This document shows, in pieces, positions 42,874-52,167 of a stretch of DNA of 56,868 bases. The stretch comes from Paludibacter sp. (GTDB lineage: Bacteria > Bacteroidota > Bacteroidia > Bacteroidales > Paludibacteraceae). Both the position numbers and the translations under genes were made by a program. The notes beneath the pieces were generated by a model. The model did not search any database. It had not been told where the DNA came from and was given only the letters and a program-made list of their open reading frames with translations. Numbering within the stretch: the first letter of the stretch is position 1; each line of letters opens with the position of its first letter. The stretch is from NCBI GenBank assembly GCA_028692715.1, contig JAQUWU010000033.1, forward strand, positions 1 to 56,868, given 5' to 3'.

Positions 42874-45738
42874 TTATTTAAACTCAATCATAAACTCGGT
42901 TAAACTCTTGGTTGAGGGGAGCCCGATTTTCTTTCGGATACGATATCGACCTACTTCCACTCCTTTAAGTGATATATTCATCAGATGAGCTATGTCTTTA
43001 CTTGAAAGATTCAGACGCAAATACGCACAAAACCTGAGATCATTTGTAGTAAGTTCAGAAAATTGAATATGTAAATTCCTGAAAAAGTTTTCGTGAATGC
43101 GGTCAAAATTAGTTTGAAAAATTGCCCAATCGTCTTCAGATGACAAATTTTCGTCTAATAAGCGAATTAGTTTATCAAAATATTTGTTAGGATATTGATT
43201 TCCTAGGATGTTTTTCTGATTGATGACTTCTTCTTTAATACTTACCAGGATTTCATTTTTCTTTATGATAGTCATGGTCGACTCGGCCAGTTCCTTACTT
43301 TTAATTTTTAATTCAGTTTCAAGTTTTTCATTTTGCAAAGCAATAATTTGCTGTTCCCGTTTTTCAATTTCCTTGCGTCTTATCTCTTCCTGTTCAAAAT
43401 GGATTTTTTCCTTTTTTACATGAAAAAGATGCAGTATATAAAAATAGATAGCAATTAATAGTAATACAATGATTATCAAATAAATAATTTTTGCAATAAG
43501 GCTAAGATAAAATGGAGGTTTTACCACGAAATCATAAGAAACTTCAGAAAGAATAATGCCACTTTTTGTTTGCGCCTGCACCCGAAGTTTATATTTACCG
43601 TAATTCAGATAATTATAGGAAATTACCGATGTCACGGTTGGTTCATTCCAAACCACATCAAGTCCTTCGAGTTTATAGCTGAAAAAAATGTTGTTTAAGT
43701 TTTCGTATTGTGGAAAGAATACGCTGAAAATCACATTATTTCTACTGAAAGGTGTCGTAGGAATCGACGTTGACGACAGGGGCAGATAAATATTTATTTT
43801 CGATTCAGCATCAGTCGTTAAAATATTTTTAAATTTTAAAGTTGTAGAAATGCTCTTCTTATTATATTTATCTGCATGGTAAATGGCAATCCCGTTTTCA
43901 AGAGTAAACAGACATTCAGTCTCTGATATTGGAATTATATTCTGATAATCATCAACTGTCTGATTCAGGAATAAAGCATATTGTACAATATCCAATACTT
44001 TTATTGCTCCGGATTTTACCTGAACAAGTGCTGATTCGCCATCGCGAATAAACCAATACAAATCCGATTTAAAATGACAAACCCGATAGGAATGAGAGTA
44101 ATATCCCAAGCTCTTATTCAACTCAATATAAGGAACAATTTTTTTCTGAATATCGTCGTAAGTATAAAATCCGGTTCTGTCGGTAAATACCACTCTGTTA
44201 TTAATTGAAAAAACGTTGATATTGTATTGATGGACTTTATCAAGCGTATTAAAAGTGCTGATATGTTCAATTTCTTTCAAATCAGGAGAAAGCTGAATAG
44301 CATAAAGACCCTGATGAAGATGACTTGCCCAGATAGTCCCTGTATAATCAATTTCTATATACCTGATTGGATTAACAAAATGATTAACCGCGTGACTAAA
44401 TCTCCATTTTCCATTTATTTTTGTATAAATACAAAGCTGAGTGTATGTTCCCTGAACCAATACTTCTTTCCCATTAATGAGCCCTTTTTTAATGCACATA
44501 CTTCCTTTCACAGGCGATATTTGCTGAATACCTTTATTGCTAACTTCATAGGTCTCTTCATTGTTTCCACAAAATAGTTGGTTATCGAACTGATTCAATG
44601 TCCAAGTTTGACCCTTAATTCGGGATTCAAATGACAAATTTTGGATAGATTTATTATCTAAACTAAGTTGCGCCTTATAAAGCCCCTGATTCGTACCGAT
44701 AAACAAGTTTGGCTTTTGATAATTAAGTGAGTATATGGAACCCACAGAAGGATTAAAGGAGTGGATATAATGAATGGAAGAATTGATCTGCACAAAAGAT
44801 ATTCCTTTGTCCATTGCTAACCAAAGATTATTATCTCTGTCGGGATACATACCCAAAATAGTATTGTTCTGGAGAACATTCGATGTATTTAATGTCCAAT
44901 GCTTTCGACCCGACTTATCAATTGCAGTTGCTCCATTCAGGATACTTCCAACTACAATTAGACCATTAGGTAGAATTACAGCACGATTTAATTCAGCTTT
45001 TTTTATTTCTTCATCGGCATTTGTTTCAAATCTACTAACATTTGTTCCATCGAAAAGAAAAAGTCCATCTGATTTTGTAACTAACAAGGCATGTTTCCTG
45101 TCAAAATTAAGAACCGAAATGACTTCACTTTTTATCAAACTATTTGTAACCGGAACAAATGTATTCTTTTTTACATCAAATACACTAAAACCCAATTGTT
45201 CGGTATGAGTGTAAATTTTATTGTTGAAAATACTGAAAAATAAAAAGGTAAATGGGCATCGAACTCCTTTTATTTCTCCTTTTGTATAAATGAAATAAGA
45301 GGTAAAAGATTGAAATATGATTGATCCGTTATAATTGATTATATTCCATATTTCATCATTCATCATTTTATAATTCTTTAGTTTGTCGGATAATGAAATA
45401 TAATGAAGTAAACCGAAATTATCTTTTTCAAAATATCCAAATTCTTCGAACGATCCGACATAGATACGATTATCGGCTTTACATAAAACAGAACGGACAA
45501 TTTTATTTCCTGAAATCTTATTAGTTTTCCATTTCGAACCATCAAATTCCAATAATCCTTCATTATTTCCAAAATACAGAATTCCATCTCTTCCTTGCCC
45601 TATCGACCAGTTTTGATTGGAAGCATTGTAATCTTTTTTGCTGAATTGGTTGACAATGGGTGTGAACTCCTGAGAGAATGAAAGGATATAGAGTAAATTG
45701 AAAAGTAGAAGTATAAATAATCTCGACAGTGATTTCAT
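42874..45738 (-). CDS. Membrane-spanning SusR-like regulator (propeller, Y_Y_Y domain, LuxR-type HTH)
   Basis: 954 residues from the ATG at 45738 (MKSLSRLFILLLFNLLYILS gives a signal peptide; the longer frame does not). Residues about 22-640 are a two-component-regulator-type beta-propeller (NWSIGQGRDGILYFGNNEGLLEFDG and similar blades), about 690-755 a Y_Y_Y domain (FFSYKLEGLDVVW..YGKYKLRVQA), then a helix (about 762-785), a coiled coil, and a C-terminal LuxR/GerE-like HTH (FCAYLRLNLSSKDIAHLMNI). No kinase or receiver domain is present: a one-piece sensor that senses glycan in the periplasm and acts on DNA directly, as SusR-type proteins do. Next to the glucan operon, same strand, own terminator; likely its activator. 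Confidence 0.9.
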   Translation of the reverse strand: MKSLSRLFILLLFNLLYILSFSQEFTPIVNQFSKKDYNASNQNWSIGQGRDGILYFGNNEGLLEFDGSKWKTNKISGNKIVRSVLCKADNRIYVGSFEEFGYFEKDNFGLLHYISLSDKLKNYKMMNDEIWNIINYNGSIIFQSFTSYFIYTKGEIKGVRCPFTFLFFSIFNNKIYTHTEQLGFSVFDVKKNTFVPVTNSLIKSEVISVLNFDRKHALLVTKSDGLFLFDGTNVSRFETNADEEIKKAELNRAVILPNGLIVVGSILNGATAIDKSGRKHWTLNTSNVLQNNTILGMYPDRDNNLWLAMDKGISFVQINSSIHYIHSFNPSVGSIYSLNYQKPNLFIGTNQGLYKAQLSLDNKSIQNLSFESRIKGQTWTLNQFDNQLFCGNNEETYEVSNKGIQQISPVKGSMCIKKGLINGKEVLVQGTYTQLCIYTKINGKWRFSHAVNHFVNPIRYIEIDYTGTIWASHLHQGLYAIQLSPDLKEIEHISTFNTLDKVHQYNINVFSINNRVVFTDRTGFYTYDDIQKKIVPYIELNKSLGYYSHSYRVCHFKSDLYWFIRDGESALVQVKSGAIKVLDIVQYALFLNQTVDDYQNIIPISETECLFTLENGIAIYHADKYNKKSISTTLKFKNILTTDAESKINIYLPLSSTSIPTTPFSRNNVIFSVFFPQYENLNNIFFSYKLEGLDVVWNEPTVTSVISYNYLNYGKYKLRVQAQTKSGIILSEVSYDFVVKPPFYLSLIAKIIYLIIIVLLLIAIYFYILHLFHVKKEKIHFEQEEIRRKEIEKREQQIIALQNEKLETELKIKSKELAESTMTIIKKNEILVSIKEEVINQKNILGNQYPNKYFDKLIRLLDENLSSEDDWAIFQTNFDRIHENFFRNLHIQFSELTTNDLRFCAYLRLNLSSKDIAHLMNISLKGVEVGRYRIRKKIGLPSTKSLTEFMIEFK

Positions 45739-46025
45739 AGTATCAACTTTATTGATTTTTTGATTCCGGTTTTTATGCAAATTACGGAAAGTTCTCTGAA
45801 ATTGCAAAATATTTTCAATTATATCTGTGAAATTTACTTTTACTTGAAACTTTTACAATTCTTAATCAGAGTAAAATGGAATCTTAATAGGTGCATTCAT
45901 TAAATATCAATTTTAAAGTCATTTAATAGTAAATCCAAACAGGTTAAATGTAATTCGCATTTATATAAACTTATGTAAAACAATAAATATTATCTTTGCC
46001 ATACATAATTAAAGAATGAAGCAAA

Positions 46026-46598
46026 ATGGAACAAATTTATATTGATGATAAAACTTTTGATAAAATAGATTTTTCAGTTGAAGAAATTGACGGAACCGAT
46101 TATGATAAATGTCGATTTGTTAATTGTAACTTTTCTGAACAGAAACTGTCGGGAATCAATTTTTCATCCTGCGAATTCAATAGTTGTAATGTAAGCAATG
46201 TAAAATTGATTAAAACCTCGTTGCAGGATATTCGGTTTATTAATTGCAAAATGCTGGGATTGCATTTTAGTGATTGTAATCCATTTTTGTTACAACTTTA
46301 TTTTAAAGATTGTGTGTTGAATTATTCAACTTTTTATCAACTGAAACTCAGAAAAACCATATTCTCTGCCTGTGCATTACTCGAAGTCGATTTTTCTGCT
46401 GCTGACATGACGGAAGTGATGTTTGATGACTGTGATTTGTCCGGGACTATTTTTGAAAATACAACGCTCGAAAAAGCTGATTTTCGGAGTTCGTACAACT
46501 ACAACATAAATCCGGAACTGAACAAAATGAAAAAAGCCAAATTCTCACTTTTAGGAGTACGGGGACTTTTAGGGAAGTATAATATTGACATTGAATAA
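46026..46598 (+). CDS. Pentapeptide-repeat protein
   Basis: 190 residues, no signal peptide. From about residue 25 to 165 the sequence is built of A(D/N)LXX-like five-residue steps (CRFVNCNFSE, INFSSCEFNS, ADMTEVMFDDCDLSGTIFE), forming a right-handed quadrilateral beta-helix. Members such as Qnr and MfpA mimic DNA and protect gyrase from quinolones; most members have unknown roles, and Cys-rich steps as here are common in the Qnr-like cytoplasmic type. Drug resistance is not shown by this sequence. A TATCTTTG box at 45991-45998 is an exact -7 element about 30 bases before the ATG, without a clear -33 box. It is a single-gene unit converging on copZ. Confidence 0.88.
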   Translation: MEQIYIDDKTFDKIDFSVEEIDGTDYDKCRFVNCNFSEQKLSGINFSSCEFNSCNVSNVKLIKTSLQDIRFINCKMLGLHFSDCNPFLLQLYFKDCVLNYSTFYQLKLRKTIFSACALLEVDFSAADMTEVMFDDCDLSGTIFENTTLEKADFRSSYNYNINPELNKMKKAKFSLLGVRGLLGKYNIDIE

Positions 46599-46605
46599 AT
46601 TAATC

Positions 46606-46646
46606 AAAAAAAAACAGAGGATGTTCAATAAAAATCGAACACCCTC
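46606..46646 (-). terminator. Terminator of the copA-copZ operon
   Basis: GAGGATGTTC (46617-46626) pairs with GAACACCCTC (46637-46646), 9 of 10 positions, with a T-run on the minus strand. It may also stop the pentapeptide-repeat gene coming from the other side. Confidence 0.85.
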
Positions 46647-46670
46647 CTTCAAACATATATACTAATAACT

Positions 46671-46877
46671 TTATAATATTGAAGTGACTTCATAACCAAC
46701 ATTATCAACAGCTGTTTTTATTGTTTCATCACTTATTTCCTTACTTAGATTTAGGGTAGCAATATTTGCTTCCAAATCCACTTTGGCTTCAACACCATCT
46801 ATATTATTAAGAGCTTTTTCGACTCTGGCTGAGCAATGCATACAACTCATGCCTTTTATTTGCACAATTTTCTCCAT
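46671..46877 (-). CDS. copZ: Copper chaperone, single HMA domain
   Basis: 68 residues, the size of a lone heavy-metal-associated domain. GMSCMHCSARVEKAL carries the MxCxxC copper-binding pair (Cys12 and Cys15) and the DNVGYEVTSIL end completes the ferredoxin-like fold. It binds Cu(I) in the cytoplasm and passes it to the P-type ATPase. It lies 36 bp behind copA on the same strand, the usual operon pairing. A mercury chaperone is the main alternative, but the partner ATPase has the copper-type CPC motif. Confidence 0.9.
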   Translation of the reverse strand: MEKIVQIKGMSCMHCSARVEKALNNIDGVEAKVDLEANIATLNLSKEISDETIKTAVDNVGYEVTSIL

Positions 46878-46913
46878 AATGATATTTATTTAGAATTAGA
46901 AAAAATATTTATT

Positions 46914-49202
46914 TTATTTAATCATTGATTTTAAAGGTTTAAACCGCAACAACCTCAAAGCGTTTAAAACAACTGTTATGGAACTGAAACTCATTGCTGC
47001 AGCCGCAAACATAGGATTTAATTTCCACCCCAACACTGAATAAAATACGCCGGCTGCCAATGGAATACCAATAATATTATAAATAAATGCCCAGAAAAGA
47101 TTTTGCTTAATGTTCACCATCACGTTTTTACTTAATCGCAATGCGTTTACAGCATCCATTAAATCGCTATGGATTAACACCACATCAGCAGATTCTATGG
47201 CAATATCGGTTCCGCTGCCAATAGCAATTCCTACGTCAGAACGCATAAGCGCCGGAGCATCATTTATACCATCACCCACCATTGCCACTTTTTTACCCTC
47301 GGCTTGTAATTTTATAATTTCTTTGTCTTTATCCTGAGGCAGAACTTCGGCAATCACTTTTGTTAAACCCAGTTGAGATTGAATAGCAGCAGCTGTTTTT
47401 GCATGATCGCCTGTGAGCATAATCACCTCCAAGCCCATTGCTATCATTTTATCAATGGCTTCTTTGCTTGATGGTTTCAGAACATCTGCAACAGCTATCA
47501 AACCGAAAATTTCTTTATTGTTTGATAAAAATAAAGGCGTTTTACCTTCTGTAGCTAATTTTTCAGAAATATCATCAAATTCTTTCAAATCAATTTTCAG
47601 ATCAGTCATCAGTTTTTTGTTTCCGGCAAAATACTTAATACTATCAATAGTTGCTTGAATTCCCATTCCGGAAATAGACTGGAAATCTTCAACGGGAATG
47701 ATTTCCATTTTTTTATTTTTTGCTTCGGACAAAATGGCTTCGGACAAAGGATGTTCAGATGGTTTTTCAAGAGAAGCCGCCAGCTGTAATAAATCATTTT
47801 TCGAAATTGATTTAATTGGGATAATATCTGTAATGATCGGTTTCCCCTGAGTTATCGTACCTGTTTTATCTAAAACAATTGTATCAATTTTATGAGTCAT
47901 TTCCAACGCTTCGGCTGATTTAAATAAAATACCATTTTCGGCTCCTTTGCCGGTGCCTACCATTATGGCTACAGGAGTAGCTAAACCAAGGGCACAAGGG
48001 CACGAAATGACCAATACCGCAATTCCAATAGATAATATAAAGTCGAACCGATATCCCATTAACCACCAAATAGCCATTGCAGTAGTTGAAACAGCTATAA
48101 CAAATGGAACAAATACACTGCTTATTTTATCGGCTAAACGAGAAATAGGTGCCTTCGAAGAGGAAGCTTGTTCCACTAAATGAATGATTTGAGAAAGAGT
48201 AGTATCACTTCCAATTTTTGTTGCACGAATTGTGAAATTTCCTGATTTATTAATGCTTGCAGAAAGGACATTGTCTCCTTTTTGTTTAAAAACAGGAATA
48301 CTTTCACCAGTTAGAGCAGATTCATCAACTGAAGAATTTCCACTAATAACTACACCATCAACAGGTACCCGTTGACCAGGCCGAACAACCACCATTTCGT
48401 TTGGTAGAACATCTTCTATTGGAATTTCAATCTCGATTTTATTACGAATAACAGTTGCTGTTTTAGGTGCTAAATCCATTAATTTTTTTAATGCGTCAGA
48501 AGTTCTGCCTTTTGATTTTGCTTCGAGATATTTTCCCAGTGTAATTAATGTAAGAATAGTACCTGCGGATTCAAAATAAAGATCGTTGGAATAACGTCCA
48601 ATTGTATATAAATCGCCGTATTTTAATCCGATATAAATACGAAACAATGAATAAATACCGTAAACGATTGCTGCTGTCGCACCTAATGCAATCAAAGAAT
48701 CCATATTTGGCGACAATTTTATTAATGATCTAAAACCGTTCGTAAAATATCTCCGATTGTTAAATACAATAGGTAACAACAACCAAAACTGCAGAAATGC
48801 ATATAAAAATGCATATTCAACAGTGTGCAAAGTAGCAAATTGAGGCAAACCCAACATATGTCCCATAGATAAGTACATAAGGGGGATCAAAAAGGCAAAT
48901 GAAATCCAAAAATGATTTCGCATATGAACCTTTTCCTCCATAATATAATCAATATTATTTTCTGAGTTGGTAGTAGAATTAAAGCTACTATCATGCATGT
49001 GAGCACTATAACCGGCATCCTCCACTGAATCTTCGATGATACTAGGGTTCAATTGTAATTCATCAAAGCTAACTATCATACTATTTGTTAGCAAGTTAAC
49101 ATTTACAGCCTTCACTCCTTCCAGTTTGCTTACACTTTTTTCAACATGAGATACACAAGCTGAGCAAGTCATACCGGTTACATCAAATTTTTCAGTTTTC
49201 AT
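46914..49202 (-). CDS. copA: Copper-exporting P-type ATPase
   Basis: 762 residues from the ATG at 49202, which gives MKTEKFDVTGMTCSACV at the amino end; an upstream in-frame ATG would add 32 unlikely Lys/Asn-rich residues. One HMA domain (MTCSAC) lies at residues 1-70, then eight membrane helices. Signatures in order: TGES (actuator), ISCPCALGLATP (CPC in helix 6, copper binding), DKTGTIT with the phosphorylated Asp, SEHPLSEAI (HP motif in the nucleotide domain), and MVGDGINDAPAL. NxxYN and MxxxS segments in the last helices agree with Cu(I) specificity. It pumps Cu(I) from the cytoplasm to the periplasm. The downstream copZ supplies copper. A long palindrome sits 110 bp upstream (49312-49334). 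Confidence 0.95.
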   Translation of the reverse strand: MKTEKFDVTGMTCSACVSHVEKSVSKLEGVKAVNVNLLTNSMIVSFDELQLNPSIIEDSVEDAGYSAHMHDSSFNSTTNSENNIDYIMEEKVHMRNHFWISFAFLIPLMYLSMGHMLGLPQFATLHTVEYAFLYAFLQFWLLLPIVFNNRRYFTNGFRSLIKLSPNMDSLIALGATAAIVYGIYSLFRIYIGLKYGDLYTIGRYSNDLYFESAGTILTLITLGKYLEAKSKGRTSDALKKLMDLAPKTATVIRNKIEIEIPIEDVLPNEMVVVRPGQRVPVDGVVISGNSSVDESALTGESIPVFKQKGDNVLSASINKSGNFTIRATKIGSDTTLSQIIHLVEQASSSKAPISRLADKISSVFVPFVIAVSTTAMAIWWLMGYRFDFILSIGIAVLVISCPCALGLATPVAIMVGTGKGAENGILFKSAEALEMTHKIDTIVLDKTGTITQGKPIITDIIPIKSISKNDLLQLAASLEKPSEHPLSEAILSEAKNKKMEIIPVEDFQSISGMGIQATIDSIKYFAGNKKLMTDLKIDLKEFDDISEKLATEGKTPLFLSNNKEIFGLIAVADVLKPSSKEAIDKMIAMGLEVIMLTGDHAKTAAAIQSQLGLTKVIAEVLPQDKDKEIIKLQAEGKKVAMVGDGINDAPALMRSDVGIAIGSGTDIAIESADVVLIHSDLMDAVNALRLSKNVMVNIKQNLFWAFIYNIIGIPLAAGVFYSVLGWKLNPMFAAAAMSFSSITVVLNALRLLRFKPLKSMIK

Positions 49203-49311
49203 ATCTTGGTAATTGTATAAAAATTTAGTGGGATTTCCTTTATTATTCTTCTTCTTCAAATCCTCTTTCTCCAATATTCCATTCATGCTCAGAAACAACT
49301 AATAAGAAGAA

Positions 49312-49334
49312 TTAGTTCATTATTAATGAACTAA
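49312..49334. promoter_or_regulatory. Perfect 11-bp palindrome, candidate operator for copA or the exporter genes
   Basis: TTAGTTCATTA (49312-49322), one T, then TAATGAACTAA (49324-49334), perfect dyad symmetry. It lies 110 bp before copA in the gap shared with the divergent exporter genes. No regulator gene is adjacent. The low U content after either arm argues against a terminator. Confidence 0.5.
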
Positions 49335-49631
49335 GAAATTGCAATATATGTTTTCGTTATTTAAATGGAAGAGTATTATTTTTTTGTACCTTTGTACCTG
49401 AATTCTTAACTTGTTTCTGTTTCGCCAAAAGTAATAAAAATGAGTGGGATATGAATTATTAAATTTACAAAATTATAGCTTTTTACGATGATTCAACTTT
49501 TATAATAGTTGAATATTTTCGAACCTTTTTTCTTCTGAAAGCCACACTTTATAATCTGTAAATTTATTTTATACCGATAGCACAAACAATACAGTCCAAT
49601 TTCGACTTTGTCTCATTGCCCTATTTGTTTG

Positions 49632-49707
49632 TATGCATCGGCATAAACCACAGTTGACATATAAAATAGCTTTGGACTATTTTATATGTACAGATGGTAT
49701 TATCTGT
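49632..49707 (+). promoter_or_regulatory. Three consecutive hairpins upstream of the ThrE-like genes
   Basis: TATGC/GCATA (49632-49645), a perfect 13-bp stem ACATATAAAATAG/CTATTTTATATGT (49657-49689, 7-base loop), and ACAGAT/ATCTGT (49690-49707) follow one another, ending 51 bp before the ATG at 49759. The remainder of the gap 49335-49631 shows only a TACTTTTG -7 box on the minus strand (49426-49433) that could serve copA. Confidence 0.5.
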
Positions 49708-49758
49708 TCAAAATAATACAAAAATACCAAATTTTAATCTTTACCAAATTTCATTTGT

Positions 49759-50550
49759 ATGCATACTATTTCGGAAAATAAAATACCAAAAATAAATCAA
49801 GTGTCTGATCTACTGACTGATATAGCTTCCGAATTAATGACATCCGGAGCGCATACCATGCGTATTATTCAGAACATTTCGCGAATAGCTGAAAGGTTTG
49901 GTTATTATATTGATCTGTCGGTATTTCAACTGAGTATTATGATGACCATAACCAATAAGGAAGATCAAACTCAGCGAATGACAATTATCAAAAAGACTAA
50001 GCCCTTATTACTTAATTTTACATTTGTCTCCAATCTAAGTTCACTCAGTTGGGATACTTATGATAAAAATCTTCCTTACGACGAAGTGAAGAAAAGATTC
50101 AAGGAAATTATATCCCAAAAAAGGATGTCGAGATGGGTGGTTTTATTTTTGGTAGCCTGTGCGAATGCAGCTTTTTGTGCTTTATTTAAAGGAGATTTAT
50201 ACGCTATAGCTCTTGTATTTACAGGTACGGCAGCAGGATTTTTTCTTCGTCAGGAAATGGTCAAGAAACATATGAATCACCTTGTAGTTTTCACTTCCAG
50301 CGCATTTGTGGCATCACTTTTATCAGGAATGGGATATGCTTTTAACCTGGGAAACACGCCGGAAATAGCTTTAGCATCCAGTGTTCTGTATTTGATTCCG
50401 GGGGTTCCTTTAATAAATTCAATTTTAGACATTATTGAAGGTCACATTCTTACTGGTACAGCCCGATTAGTAAATGCCACTAGTTTAATCGTTTGTATTG
50501 CTATCGGGTTATTTAGTGCAATGTTAATTTTAGGATTAGAAAAATTATGA
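49759..50550 (+). CDS. Threonine/serine exporter family, N-terminal subunit (ThrE PF06738-like)
   Basis: 263 residues. Residues 1-115 are a soluble region with the DUF1212 pattern (LLTDIASELMTSGAHTMRIIQNISRIAERFG and FVSNLSSLSW), followed by five or so membrane helices (AVALVFTGTAAGFFLRQ; YLIPGVPLINSILDIIEGH). In Corynebacterium ThrE the same two parts are one protein that exports threonine and serine by proton antiport; here, as in many Bacteroidetes (like E. coli YjjP/YjjB), they are two genes. The next gene overlaps by four bases (ATGA), so the subunits are translated together. Substrate remains unproved: YjjPB-type pairs have been linked to succinate or threonine export. Confidence 0.88.
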   Translation: MHTISENKIPKINQVSDLLTDIASELMTSGAHTMRIIQNISRIAERFGYYIDLSVFQLSIMMTITNKEDQTQRMTIIKKTKPLLLNFTFVSNLSSLSWDTYDKNLPYDEVKKRFKEIISQKRMSRWVVLFLVACANAAFCALFKGDLYAIALVFTGTAAGFFLRQEMVKKHMNHLVVFTSSAFVASLLSGMGYAFNLGNTPEIALASSVLYLIPGVPLINSILDIIEGHILTGTARLVNATSLIVCIAIGLFSAMLILGLEKL

Positions 50551-51038
50551 GTTCAAACATATTTCAATTGGTACTTATTGATGGATTACTTGCTGCAATT
50601 GCTGCGATAGGATTTGCTGTCATCTCTAATCCTCCTCGGAAAGCAGTCTATGTTTCCGCATTTCTTGCGGCAATTGGTCACTCATTACGATTTTTCCTTA
50701 TGAAATCAGGGATGGAAATCTCTCTGGCCACATTTGTTGCTGCTACTACTATCGGTCTTATGAGCCTCTTTTTTGCAAAGTTGATTCATTGTCCGGCAGA
50801 AACTTTTTCGTTTCCTTCATTACTCCCCATGATTCCGGGTCTATTTGCTTACCGAACCGTGTTGGGATTGATAAAATTTATGCAAAATACCGATGCAGTA
50901 AGGTCTCAGGAAAACCTTCTGAATATTTTTCATAATGGATTTACGACTTTATTTATTCTTCTGGCATTGGTCATTGGTGTTTCTTTGCCTGTTTTACTTT
51001 TCCCCAAATACTCCTTTAAAGTAACAAGAAAGTATTAA
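50547..51038 (+). CDS. Threonine/serine exporter family, small membrane subunit (ThrE PF12821-like)
   Basis: 163 residues with about five helices (FQLVLIDGLLAAIAAIGFAV and onward). PSLLPMIPGLFAYRTVLG is the hallmark PGxxxY segment of the DUF3815 half. With the preceding gene it forms a two-part inner-membrane exporter similar to YjjB. Start ATG lies inside the stop region of the N-terminal subunit, four-base overlap. The downstream region holds hairpins and the MITE-like element, so this is the last gene of the unit. Confidence 0.87.
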   Translation: MSSNIFQLVLIDGLLAAIAAIGFAVISNPPRKAVYVSAFLAAIGHSLRFFLMKSGMEISLATFVAATTIGLMSLFFAKLIHCPAETFSFPSLLPMIPGLFAYRTVLGLIKFMQNTDAVRSQENLLNIFHNGFTTLFILLALVIGVSLPVLLFPKYSFKVTRKY

Positions 51039-51220
51039 TTATCGATTTCTTCAACGTAATAAGTATTTACCATTAAACAATGTGCCATTTACCATTTAAT
51101 AAAAAGAAGCTAAACAGCATATTACGAGTTTATTAATGAGACATTATTATTCTCATTACTTACCTATAAGTCTGATATATTTTATATCGGGCTTGTGTGT
51201 ATTATTACTTGAATATCATT
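51039..51220. other. Intergenic hairpins after the exporter genes
   Basis: TAATGAG/CTCATTA (51134-51158) and AAGTCTGATATA/TATATCGGGCTT (51168-51194, two G-U pairs) may end the exporter transcript, though neither has a proper U-run. Nothing coding is seen. After the mobile element, 51409-51537 is plain A+T-rich leader for the next operon. Confidence 0.45.
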
Positions 51221-51402
51221 GAGTGTACTCCGAAAAGTGATTTTTGAACGCAAATTACGCAAATAACGCAAGTTTACACAAAATAAAATTCACATATTCT
51301 ATTGACTTATAAATATTTATAGATTTGCGATTATTTGCGATTTTCAGTGTTATTTGTGCCTACCTGCTGCAGGCAGGTTCTACTCTTTTTCGGAGTGGAC
51401 TC
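51221..51402. mobile_element. MITE-like non-coding element, copy 2, with target-site duplication
   Basis: 182 bp bounded by inverted repeats GAGTGTACTCCGAAAA and its partner GAGTCCACTCCGAAAA (14 of 16 bases) and flanked by ATCATT on both sides (51215-51220 and 51403-51408), a 6-bp target duplication. The inside has no gene; it shares TTTATAGATTTGCG, a CCTGC-GCAGG palindrome and CAGGCAGGTTCTACTC with the copy at 20395. It probably moved with the help of a transposase encoded elsewhere. Confidence 0.75.
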
Positions 51403-51537
51403 ATCATTTAAATAATTATTTCAGAGAAGAGTTGTGTTAAATGATATTTTTTTCGATTTGAATTTAAATCCAAACTTAACTCTCATTACGTCTAATAGAA
51501 AAACAATTACTAAATTTTCATTTAAAAATAAGAAATT

Positions 51538-52167
51538 ATGAAACGAATCGAATTATTTTTAATAGCTCTGGCAATGATCGTAGGAGCAAATGCAGCACAT
51601 TCAACTGTTGATATTGATAGTTTAAAAAACGCAATTATTCAAAACAGTAAAGAAATTCAGGAACAAAGGAAAGACTCCATCATGTATTCCAAATTATCGG
51701 CCGATCAAATTTTAGAACTTAAAAAGGCAGAGTTGGATGTACAACGAGAAAAGGCAGAAGTTTTCAGTCGTAATGACATGCCCTTTAGTAGTTCTCAATT
51801 ATTTCTGATTGTACTATTACCATTTCTATTTGTAGCAACTATTGTTTACATCACTTCAAAAGCAAAAAAAGATGAATCAAAACGCCGTTATGACCTGTAC
51901 TCCAAATCATTGGAAATGGGACAATCAATACCCGAACATTTTTTTGATGAGCCTAAAAAAGCAAATGGATCTTCAAATATAAAAAAGGGAATTCTATGGT
52001 TAGTCGTAGGATTGGCATTATTGATTTATTTTATAATTATGCATAAAAACAATGCATTAATTGCAGGGATTATTCCTACTTTTGTTGGTATCGGTTATTT
52101 GTTGGTTCATATTCTGGATAAACCGAAAGCTGAATTAACAGAGAAAAAAGATGAGCAACACGGATGA
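51538..52167 (+). CDS. Membrane protein with DUF6249-like domain, first gene of a sigma-factor operon
   Basis: 209 residues: signal peptide 1-19, a charged coiled-coil stretch (25-80) with repeated Lys/Glu, then three helices (about 86-105, 150-166 and 172-190). FDEPKKANGSSNIKKGILWL matches the small DUF6249-type membrane proteins that sit beside ECF sigma factors in Bacteroidetes. The role is unknown. Its last 17 bases overlap the sigma gene in another frame, so the three genes are tightly coupled. It may sense the envelope or hold the sigma factor, but no anti-sigma motif is visible. Confidence 0.75.
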   Translation: MKRIELFLIALAMIVGANAAHSTVDIDSLKNAIIQNSKEIQEQRKDSIMYSKLSADQILELKKAELDVQREKAEVFSRNDMPFSSSQLFLIVLLPFLFVATIVYITSKAKKDESKRRYDLYSKSLEMGQSIPEHFFDEPKKANGSSNIKKGILWLVVGLALLIYFIIMHKNNALIAGIIPTFVGIGYLLVHILDKPKAELTEKKDEQHG

